64,000 nucleotides of DNA from Hydrangea macrophylla (lineage: Eukaryota > Streptophyta > Magnoliopsida > Cornales > Hydrangeaceae): assembly GCA_033977485.1 (NCBI GenBank), contig CM066982.1:13631218-13695217 (forward strand), given 5' to 3'. Numbering within the stretch: the stretch's first letter is position 1; each line of letters begins with the position of its first letter. The position numbers and the translations under genes were made by a program. Below are positions 10,596 to 20,615 of the stretch, one piece after another. The notes beneath the pieces were generated by a model. The model did no database searches and was not told the origin of the DNA. It saw nothing but the letters and a program-made list of their open reading frames with translations.

Positions 10596-11818
10596 TGTTT
10601 GCACCTAAAAACCGCAAAAGGTTTTCTAGCCCGATTGATATGAGGATATGGGCCTAGAGATAGTCGGGCATGGGCATTTCAGAGGCCGGTTGGTCCGGAG
10701 TAGGTGATGACATCGGGCTTAGGGGAAGCGTCACCAGAAGTTTAGAGAAGACAACCCGGATGTTCTATGGGATGGAGCCCGATAGACAGCATCAGACCCG
10801 CATTGGTCTATCGGGCATCAATGGTGGAAGTAATGGAGCAAGGACATACGTTGGAGACCGATTGAATACTGGGAATGGAGGACTTCATCGGGCATTTGTC
10901 AGAACGGGAGTCCGATGGGGAGTTAGGGAACATGAATGTACCAACGATCGGGCACCATACATACGGAAAGTGATAAAAGTGGGTAGGATGAGCCCGATCG
11001 GACGTGAGCACCTTTATGATGTTATCGGGCATAAAGACATGACAGGACGTTACATGAGTCCGATGAGTCTTCAGTCACAATCATGAGGCCGATGGGAGTG
11101 GAGGTAAGGCGGTTCTGGTGACAGCTGCCATTTGTGACGTCATCCTAGATTTGGGGAAATCCGAGTCCGTTTGGGAAAGAATCTTATCACTAACAGCTGG
11201 ATTTAGACGAGATGATCCCTGAGATGGTGGGATTGTTTCAAATTAAGATAATGATAAGGCAAGGGTGAAAGATAAGGAAGGCTTCTGCTGACCAACCAAT
11301 CAATTACCTAGCTTAAGGCGCAAGCTAAGGAGTCCTTTCCTAATCAGAATTCAATCATGGCCGCTATAAGTATGGAGGCAGGCCAAGCTGCAAATTTACT
11401 CCGCGTCACTCTCGAAAATAGCATTCAACAAAGCATTCAGCAGCATTCAAAGGCATTCAGAGCAAATAGGTTTACCCTTTTTTTGTTATTTTTCTTTTAC
11501 TGTTTTCATTCTCACGAACGATCAGTCTGTTCTGAATCTGTTCTTTGGTTGTATTTTCCAAACATTTAATAAAATCTGTATTTTATTAATCGTTTGTGAT
11601 TGTTTACTTGGTAAACTCATACACTATTTGGCTTGTGCGCTTCAGTACTGCCAAGGGATTTCTGGTGAGGGTACTTTCCTACTCGCCGCACATAATTGTT
11701 TAGTTTAGAAGTCAGATCTGAAAGCCTTGAGTATCACTGACTCAAGCATATAGGAAATTAGTTTGCACACACTGAACCACTTGGTTCTGGCACGCCCGCG
11801 CATAACTACTAGCAAACA
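10596..11818 (+). repeat. 3' (or solo) LTR of the Tat-like retrotransposon, 1223 bp
   Basis: The boundaries are called from the terminal inverted repeat: it starts TGTTTGC and ends GCAAACA, a perfect 7-bp match. Inside are a TATA box (11365-11372) and a poly(A) signal (11568-11573). The first 500 bp repeat the word ATCGGGCAT/GCCCGAT at least seven times (10660-11095). I found no target duplication to compare because the element's other end is outside the window. Confidence 0.6.
11365..11372 (+). promoter_or_regulatory. TATA box in the Tat-like LTR
   Basis: TATAAGTA lies about 200 bp upstream of the AATAAA at 11568-11573. The order TATA then poly(A) signal within 450 bp of the LTR end is what a U3-R-U5 layout predicts. 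Confidence 0.45.
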
Positions 11819-12178
11819 GAGTTATACATCTATGTTGTATTTAAAGGCATGTTCTTATTAAAAAGTCATATTCAAAGTAGATTAAGTTGTATTAACTCGT
11901 GTCAAATGGTTCTCAATGTTCAATTCCTCTAAAATTTGAATTTTCCAAAATTTCTTAGAAAAGGAATACACATAGTTTGCAGGTTCAATCATTCAGTTTT
12001 CAATTGGTAAAATATTAATTGGTTTTGCCAATTAATACTGATTTTTGCCAAATTAATTGCGTACAAAGCCCATTTAAAAACCAAACCAGACCAAACTATT
12101 GGTTTTTATTTTTTATTTTTTTATATCTTTTGGAGTAAATCAGTGGTTAGTTGTTAATGAATAATGCTTGGCCACTGG
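11819..12178. other. Intergenic AT-rich stretch
   Basis: I see no coding potential or clear repeat here. There are only AT-rich runs and a locally repeated AATTGGTTTTTGCCAATTAAT palindromic patch near 12003-12060. Confidence 0.5.
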
Positions 12179-12602
12179 CAGTGGCGGACCTACATAGTTC
12201 CCAAGAGTAGCATAGGTTCTTCCTGAACTTTTGAAATTACAAAATCACATTTAATAATTTATAGATTTTATAAATAGGCCCTCTAAAAATTCACGCAGGC
12301 CCTCCCCTGGACTTTAAAAAATTTTAGATTTACATGCAATATTTTATAGATTTTAGACACAGGCCCTCCTGGACTTTTGAAAGTTCTAGATTTATAAAAA
12401 AATATATATTACAAGTTTTAGAAATAGGCCCCCTAAAGTTACACGATTTACCCCAAACTAGGGGTGTTAAACCAATTTTATAGTTTTACACATAATTATG
12501 TATAAGTAGACCTAAAAAATTCGCCTCAGGGGCGCTGCCCTCAAATCTCCATATAGTTTAGGCCGGCGCCCCTCCTGACCAAAAATCCTAGGTCTGTCTG
12601 TG
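12179..12602 (-). mobile_element. hAT-type MITE, diverged copy of the 52414 element
   Basis: It starts CAGTGGCGGACCTA and ends near CCTAGGTCTGTCTGTG, and its body is the reverse complement of the element at 52414-52817. Shared tracts include the ATAATTATGTATAA region and the repeated TTTTATAGATTTTA plus AGGCCCTCC words. The flanking 8-bp duplication is not clean, so this copy is old. Confidence 0.7.
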
Positions 12603-12756
12603 CTTAGGTGACCGAAAATGTGCACAAAATTTGTGCACCCAAAAATTGTGGCAATTTATTTCGATACCCCTCACACAAAAGTGTATGTGATCTACTAAAA
12701 TAAATGACCCTGATTTTTTTATACACAAATTCTATGCATATTTTTTAGAGTAGTGC

Positions 12757-12910
12757 TACATACACACACTTTTTGACACTTTTTTGACACACAGTTATAA
12801 ATGCATGTACCCTATGTTGTGTAAGTGGTGCATAGAAAAGTATGAAAAATTCAAACAGCACAAGGCACATGTGTTTAAAGCATAGTGTGTCAAAAAGTGT
12901 GTGTACCAAA
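12757..12910. mobile_element. MITE with TACACACACTTTTTGACAC inverted ends
   Basis: The left end TACACACACTTTTTGACAC is matched by GTGTCAAAAAGTGTGTGTA on the right. The middle is related to the element at 39449-39635, which shares a GTGTAAGTGGTGCA core in opposite orientation, so this is a two-copy MITE family in the window. Confidence 0.65.
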
Positions 12911-13359
12911 TATTTCCCTATTTTTTATGATGTTGTCTGTAACATTATTATTTGTTAATTGTTGGTCGTAGTTGGGCGAATACGACAGTATACTTGCTTT
13001 ACCTTTTCAGCGTGCGGGCAAAATCACTTTCTTTTTTTGATATCTATGATATGAGTACTTGCATGTCTCCACCTATTTAGGGTCCATTCGAGTCATTATT
13101 TTCTAGCTGGTAGGGCTACTTTGATTATGCACAGGTTGGGATCCTCATTTTTTTTTAGATCGTCCCCTCTTAATCTTTTTTTTCATAAAAAAGAAGTCCT
13201 AAAAAAACCCATGATATGCCGAGGGGGCTATTAGTATAGGGTTAAAATTTTTATAGAGGATTCTAGTTACTTGTCCTCTATTTATTTTTCAATCAGAATA
13301 AGTGGTTTTTATTGAGCTTTACTGTGAGCCAATGTAAGACTTTAGAATTGGATTGGGGC

Positions 13360-13550
13360 TAGGGGTGTACGCGGTCGGTTTCGGTCGGTTTTTTGTGTAT
13401 TTTAAAACCGACCAATAGGTTCGGTTTCGGTCGGTTTTGCGGTTTCGGTCGATTTTAGCTTGTACATGTATTTTATAAACTGACCAATTGATTTTTTGGT
13501 CGGTCGGTTTCGGTCGGTTTTCGATTTTTCGGTTTTTTTGTTCACCCCTA
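13360..13550. mobile_element. Small hAT element filled with CGGTTT/CGGTCGG repeats
   Basis: It has ends TAGGGGTG and CACCCCTA and an exact 8-bp target duplication ATTGGGGC at 13352-13359 and 13551-13558, which is diagnostic of hAT transposition. The 191-bp interior is almost entirely iterations of CGGTTT and CGGTCGG. It has no coding capacity. Confidence 0.85.
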
Positions 13551-13578
13551 ATTGGGGCTAGTGAGTGGGGTGTGTGTG

Positions 13579-14119
13579 TAGGGATGACAATGGGGCGGGT
13601 TTTCCGGGTTCCCCGCCCTGCTCCGCCCCTAATAGGTAGGGTAAGGGGGGAGCTTAATAGGGTTAGGGGCGGGTATGGGGGAGGTTTTCAAAACCCGAGT
13701 CGGGTTCGGGTCGGGGTCGGGGTAGGGTCAAAAAACCCGAATCCGCCCCGAATATACTTGTATTTATATTTTTACCCTTCAATAATTAAGTGTATTACCA
13801 TTTAAAAAAAATAAACTGCACTATTGGGGAACTAATTGGGAAAGTTAAAAAAAAAAAACTGCACTATTAGGAAAAAAAATGTATTAAAAAAATTACTTTT
13901 TCAATTTGTGTACCAAAAAATAAAAAAAAAACAAAAACAAAAACAAAATCATAATCGGGGCGGGGCGGGGCGGGGTCGGGGATCCCGGGGGCGGGGCGGG
14001 GGCGGGGAGAGGCACTATGCGGAGCGGGGCGGGGGCGGAGGCGGGGGGAGGGTTTACTAAAGCGGGGCAGGGGCGGGGTATGGGGGCCCCGTCCCATACC
14101 CGCCCCGTTGCCATCCCTA
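13579..14119. mobile_element. hAT element filled with GGGGCGGG repeats
   Basis: The ends are TAGGGATGACAATGGGGCGGG and its complement-like CCCGCCCCGTTGCCATCCCTA. It is flanked by TGTGTGTG on both sides, which is compatible with an 8-bp target duplication but lies in a TG repeat. The left half matches the element starting at 28472 as far as the ATTACCATTT tract, so it looks like an internally deleted derivative of that larger element. Confidence 0.8.
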
Positions 14120-14463
14120 TGTGTGTGTATCCACTATAAGTAATGATTGGCGCATATAAAGTGCGCAAATAAAGATCTTAGCGATTAATTTTGGTGGATC
14201 CCATGTATGCAGGCATGAACCTCACCAAAATGAATTATGTGCACATAGCATTACCCATTCACTATCCAGTCCGAATCCAAATAAATATTAAATAATAATA
14301 TTAATAATAATAAAAAAATAATAATAATAATAAACGAGCCATGCTATGATGGTAGTAATGAAAAAGGGCAAAAGCGGTATAGTAATCAAAACTTAAAATA
14401 CTTTATCAAGTCAAATAACCAAACCAACAGATAAATAAGGGTGATGCTATTTCTATTACATTA

Positions 14464-14570
14464 TTGAATTAAGGTACTTTATGGTATCACTTTTAGAGTA
14501 TGTGGTACCATGTATATAATACATGGTATCACATGCTCTAAAAATAATACCATGGAGTGTCTTAGTTCAA
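14464..14570. mobile_element. Palindromic MITE (TGGTATCAC arms)
   Basis: Two arms of about 50 bp (from TTGAATTAAGGTAC to TTAGTTCAA) form a near-complete hairpin around TATAA. A related but decayed sequence is seen at 30205-30310. Confidence 0.65.
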
Positions 14571-14622
14571 AGATAGAGTGGCAATAATAATTCTTATAAA
14601 TAAAAATGTTTGTACATAATAA

Positions 14623-14835
14623 AGATTCTCTAAAGAGGGCCACATCTCTTTATTAACAGAAATGATTTGTGCACAGAATATTTGTACAAAATTTGTGCAC
14701 AGAATTGATCCGGACCACTCATTTCGATGGCCCCCACACATTTTGGTATGGGGGCCACCGAAATGAGTGGTCTGGATCAATTCTGTGCACAAATTCTGTG
14801 CATTTTCTGTGCTTGTAGCATTACTGCTTTATTAA
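14623..14835. mobile_element. MITE of the CTCTTTATTAAAGAGAG family containing a second palindrome
   Basis: The outer ends (AAAGAGGGCC, TCTCTTTATTAA and TTATTAAAGAGAAAG, CCTCTGTTTTGACCG) match the MITEs at 32717-32871 and 61647-61822. The centre holds a separate palindrome with arms TTTGTGCACAGAATTGATCC and GGATCAATTCTGTGCACAAA around 14745, suggesting one MITE inserted in another. Confidence 0.6.
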
Positions 14836-15081
14836 AGAGAAAGAGAGAACCTCTGTTTTGACCGTTAAATTGTGTTGGATTGTACATACATACATGCACA
14901 TATACATATCCACAAACATAAATGAGCTAATGAGTGTGAGTGTGTGTGTGTGAAGTGCCGGTGGCAGAAGAATTTAAGGAAAAAAATCAACGGTTTATGG
15001 CGGAATCTTCAAACGCGACGAGCATCAGATTTGTGAAGACAAAAAATTCCCCCAAAATAAATAAAAGTAAAAATATAGGAA

Positions 15082-15479
15082 ATGAAAATGTCTTCGTTAA
15101 CCTCTCATTTACACACCGTAGTACTCTCACGACTCTCCTCTTCTTCTTCCCCAAAACTCTGCCTCAGGAACACTCTCACCCTCCGAGGCACCCAACGAGT
15201 GTCCTACTCGCCCCTCTTCGCACGCGTGTCGTCCTCTATTTCGTCCTTCACCACCGCCGCAGTTACTATCTCTACCACCACCGCCATGGGTGACGCAGTT
15301 TCCGATGCTGGCATGGACGCTGTCCAGAGGCGTCTCATGTTCGAGGATGAGTCAGTTCCCCTCTGTCTGTGTGTGTGTGTGTGTGTGTGTATGTATACAT
15401 ACATACTCATTGATTTCTTGTTCTTTTGAAGTTTGATGTTTGGTTTTGGTTTGTGATTCCTGTTGGTTGGATCTGTTTG

Positions 15480-15515
<36 letters not shown>

Positions 15516-18500
15516 CATCTATATATCTATTGATCTCTCTCTATATATATATTGCTTGTTCTTTGGGAGTTTATTGTTTGGTTGTGGTTTGTGATTTGTT
15601 GTTGGTTGGGTCTGTTAGTTTAGATCTTTGTTTGGTTGGTGTGAAAATTGAAGTAAGAAACGGAAAAAAAAAAAAAAATTTGAACCAAACGGAAAAAAAT
15701 TGAACCATGGTAGATCACGTTTTTTGTGCTTTCTCCAATTTTAACTTATAGCTAAGTTGAAAGTCAATGGAGGATTATTAGATTCAATTTCGTGTTTGTG
15801 TTTGTGTATATATATATATATATACTATACGATCTGTGGATACTCTGCGAGTTCAATAGAGGTGAGGTTAAGGGTGTCGACTCCCTCTATTCCTTTTTCA
15901 GATCAGTTGTTCTGTTGTTCAATAAGGTGGGTCCCAAAAATCATAACCATACCGTTGGTGCTTGTTTTGAAAGAGGAAAAAGATTCAAGACAAAGACATT
16001 TTGGGAGGAGCTATTTTGTATGTCGAAACCGAATGCGAATGGGGGACTGTTTCCTTTGGGTCTGGTAATGAATCTTGGGAAAAGTTTGCCTTCATTTTTC
16101 CAATATAGCGCAAAACTAAATTTTTTTTTTCCGGTGCTTGTTATTTAATGTTGTTTCATCTTCCTTAAATAATTGAGCGCTTCCCCGAAAAAACAATGTT
16201 TCCCAAATATGGGCTGTCCATCCAGAAATTTTAGAACATTTTTGTGGTTTTTTAATTTTGTGTATTCTGTAGAAGAATTTGTATTCAGAATACAAGCCAT
16301 GTTTTTTGCATTATTTTTAACTTAGTAGAAGAAAAAGGTGTCTAACTGAAGCTAAAAACTCTATATAGCCGTTGATACTTGGTTTATCATTCTGTATCTA
16401 AAAGTGCTTGATTAGGTGACCAATTGGTGATTAGAGACGTCATTTAAGGGAAGTGGTAGCAGATTGTTGATATTTTCGGTGCTAGGGACTAGATTTTTTT
16501 TTTCCTTTCCTCCTACTGTTGGTATGGCACTACTGATGGTTACTAAAGTTAAATTGGTGGTGTTTGTATTAAGCCATACTCAAAAGGTTATGGGACATCA
16601 TAAGTCTGTGCTGACTTTGGGATTTTCATGTTTTTATTTTGAGTCTGCACTTTTTGTATTGGTTTGCTGGTCACTATGGTGACTGCTTAATTTCGGTCAT
16701 CTTCTAATTATTCTAGTAATTTCTAGCCAAACGAAGAAGAGAAGAAAATAAACTATGTAATTAGTGATGTTGAGTGTTTGAGAACTGTATAAAAATATGT
16801 ACGGAGATTCCGTTTATGACAACACTTCAAGTGTACTAAGAGGATCATTAGTTATTTTTCCATCTTAAGCCTCATTTTACGAAATGGTATGCTTTGTTTT
16901 CTGTACGTTGGAACTTCAGATTTACTGTGGTGAACTAGAAAAATAATGAAGGGAGTTATTTATTTTTTGTTATTTTATCCATAGGGTTAACTGCTGATAC
17001 AAATATAAGTATTTTTCGGTGTTGTTGATTATTATTTGAGTGAATGCACATTTTATCTGGCTACTCTCATGGTTAGGCTTGTAATCCATCATATACCTCA
17101 GAGGCCACAAAATTCATGAAAATGTGGAGTATCAGATGGCAATATCATGTTTAAAGTGGCTTGTTTTTTAATTTGAATTTTATTCTTGAAGTTTAATTTG
17201 ATTTTCCATGCAGAGGTACTTATCTCTGCCAGTTTTCTGCTTTTATTTCTTAATTGTGTATGATTGTATCTTTCGGTCTAGATATACTTTGGTTCCTTAC
17301 CTTTATTTGCTTGTGCTTATAACTTTACAGATGCATTTTGGTGGACGAGAATGATCGTGTTGTTGGTCATGATACCAAATACAATTGTAAGTAGATTTTC
17401 TTCTTGTAACTTTCTTTGGTGTAATAGTTGTCAGTGAACATTGGGCTTTGCAATGACAGTTGATGCTGCATTATTCTTGAACATCATATATATATAATGT
17501 GTTTGTGTGTGTGTATATTCCTATGTGGCTATGGATATAAACATTATCGATAAGTAGAATGTAATATTCTGAATGTTATATTGTGTGATCATGGTGTTTT
17601 ATATGTTTTGTTACGTGCTACATTTCTTACTAGAAGATATCATATCACTGCTAAAGTATTCTTCTCAAAGTTAGTGTGTGTGCGTGTGTTTTAAACCTAT
17701 TAACTGGTTTTGACTTCAGCATATTTTAACATCCAAAAAGTAATCCCTGTATTCTCAGCGGTTTTTGTTGAGTGCATTTAATTCTAGGTCGGGTAAGAAA
17801 GGATGATTTTTCACATTGCAAGTGAGGTTGCTCATCACCAGTTGTTGGAGTTTATATTCTAGTTTTCTTTTTTTGGTCAAATAGTTGTGCCTTGTTCTTG
17901 ATCTCATCCAACTTCTTTCTTTGATCGCCACTCTGTCCTTTTCATTTGGCTGGGTAGTGGTCTGGGAAGTATTCTTTTAGGCCTCGCATGCTAACGTTGT
18001 GGTTTTGGTTTTCAGTTTTTGTTTCCATTTTTTGTATTAGGAGTTGACTGTGATCAATACAAAAAATGAAAACAAAAACTGAAAACCAAAAACCACAACA
18101 TTACCATGCAAACCCTTAGTTTATGTAAAACGATATCCTCTGTAACTTCTATCCTCTATCACTCCAGCAACCCGTGCCAACTCCCAAATTTTTAAGTTTC
18201 ATATAGCTATATATAAAAATGTATGAAGTTTGTTAAAGTTGAACTGGTAAATTACTGCTGATATGGTTTTGGTGCAATAGGAGCCGCACTATCGTTCGAT
18301 TATCCTCTTAGTTGAGGATAGAATTAGATGCATAATCAGTTTGTTTTGAGTACAATATCTCAAAGCTTGCATTTAAGGGAGATGTTTTCTTTACCAGTGT
18401 CTATTTGAAAAATTCTGCTGATAGTGTTTCCAACAAACTTTGGAATGTGTTGTAAGATCACTAATTTTCCCATGATGAGATGTTTTTCTTGAAAATCCCA

Positions 18501-20563
18501 TGAAAGCAAAAGACCAGCCACTATGGTGAAAAGTGAAAAGTTGCTTCGAAGGTATCAATTTAGCATGAGAAAATGTCACCAAAATTTTATGGTGTTACAG
18601 ATATTTGGTGTGATTTTTTTTGTTTTGTTTTGTTTTTGTGACAGAGATAATTTGTTTGATACATTTAATTGTTTTGTATAGTTTTTAAAATCATTCCAAG
18701 TGCAAATGTGATGTTTTTGTAATGCTATATTCTTACAAGTTATAGTAGTCGACTAGTCGTCAGGTTGTGACAAATGTTGTCTCCAGTCATGGTTCAAAGT
18801 ATTGGTCAGTTGGACGGAGATGAATTGCCTGAGTCATCTCAGTGTCATAGATCAGCGAGGCGAGATCGCGACCTATTACACACATACAGTGAGAGTATCA
18901 CGAGATCTCTCTTTCGTCTCGCCTGAGACCATACTCTGCCTTGACATTGTGTTGCATGATATGATGCCTTCTTACCCCTGCTATGCGAAAGTAACCTTGT
19001 ATATTCTTTCGAGGAAAAGAATGAGACAATTTAGAGAAAGATTTAAGGCACATGTAGAAGAAACTTAACTCTATTTTGGTTTTTATCACTTGTATGAGTT
19101 TAAGATTTAAGAAACAAATAAAGTGTAAGTTTTAATGCTGGTTCGTCGGTATATATAAGTGTAAGAAACAAGTACATTGTAAGATTTGGTATGGGTTTGT
19201 TTTCATAGTGACTAGTTGACAGTTACTGTTTAGTTTTAATAGTTTGCCGCTTATACTTGGAACGTATTCTTACTAAGGGAAGTAGAAATAAGAGGCTAGA
19301 AGAACTTGGAATGTTAAAGGTTAACACCTACCAGGGGTGTGGCCGAATGATTAGGACCTTGGGAAGTACTTTCCAGAGATTCTAGTTCGAGTCCCGCCCT
19401 CATTACCCAATGTGGTAGGTATGCAAGGGGGGCCAACCGCCCGGGGTATACTCTGCAGGATCGGATCCTTCAGCCTGTCATGGAGGGGTTTCTCGTCACA
19501 AAAAAGATTATTGAGAAATTAATAAAAAATCATGGGGTATTTGGGAAGAGAATGTTTTGATGATAAGAAGAACAAAGATGTATATTGCATTATGTCTATC
19601 TAGCTAATTTTGCAAATATCTTACAAAGATATAGATATAAATAGAAATAGATATATATGATATATTATATATGTACATATATGTGAATGTTCTTGTTGTT
19701 TGACAATTATCTTTACTTTTCTCTTTGTCCATTTATTTTATAATTCTGCAGGCCACCTGATGGAAAAGATTGAAGCCGAAAATTTGCTACACAGGGCTTT
19801 CAGTGTTTTTCTGTTTAACTCGAAATATGAGTTACTCCTTCAGGTATGTCGTAGATGTTTTTGGGTTTGAAATGACATTCCATATTTTCAATTTTACATG
19901 TTGGAACCTAAACTGGCTATTTAGTAGCTCATTCTTCACTAAATATGATTTACTTCATGAATAAAATATGAATATCATATCAGAATGTGGGATTTGCAGA
20001 AGACACATAAATAGAGGACTTGCGGAAGATTAATAAATTCAAAGTTTTGTACTTCAGTACCTTCTCTACCGTATTTATGAGCTCCTCATTTTACTTGGTC
20101 CAAAGTGAAACGTAAATAAATCCAGTTTTATTGTTAACGTGTAAAGCTGACATAAATAAATTAATGAACTTAGAAGTAAATGAAACAAAACAATTGATGA
20201 TTATAAGCTCTATTGGAAGCTTCTTTTGCTATAGATTAAAGAAAAAAAGACCTCTCCTCCACCTCCCCGCCCCCCGGCCTCTCTCTCTCTCTCTCAGCCC
20301 AATAATCCTTTGACTGCAAGATCGGCCAGTACTACCCATCCTCCCATGTATGTGTGAGCAACACTGGGTAGTTATCTTCTTGCTTGAGCATATCAATGTG
20401 GAGAATTTCTATCTAGCTCCACAGGTTTTTCATTAATCTTGTTCCCGTTATTTGATTGAATTATTTTTGCAATGAATACCACTGTCAAAAGTTGACCTTT
20501 CATTGAATACAAGTTCCAGATATTCTCGATGACGTTTACCTATTGTATATTTCAGGGAAGGAT

Positions 20564-20615
<52 letters not shown>

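Noticed and set aside
13836..14168. Pro/Arg/Gly-rich ORFs on both strands
   Set aside because: They translate the GGGGCGGG hAT interior and have no domain.
14940..15293. 117-codon ORF overlapping IDI exon 1 in another frame
   Set aside because: Its second half is the out-of-frame reading of IDI coding sequence. An upstream ATG at 14997 could matter only if transcription starts before it.
15440..16682. Several 70-118-codon ORFs in IDI intron 1
   Set aside because: They contain microsatellite translations, lack recognised domains and lie within a well-supported intron.
18802..19068. 88-codon ORF in IDI intron 2
   Set aside because: It has no recognised motif and no splice or start context. 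It lies inside an intron near other repeats.
19333..19400. Functional tRNA gene
   Set aside because: The A and B boxes are present, but no complete cloverleaf with paired acceptor stem follows. The unit continues into a SINE body.
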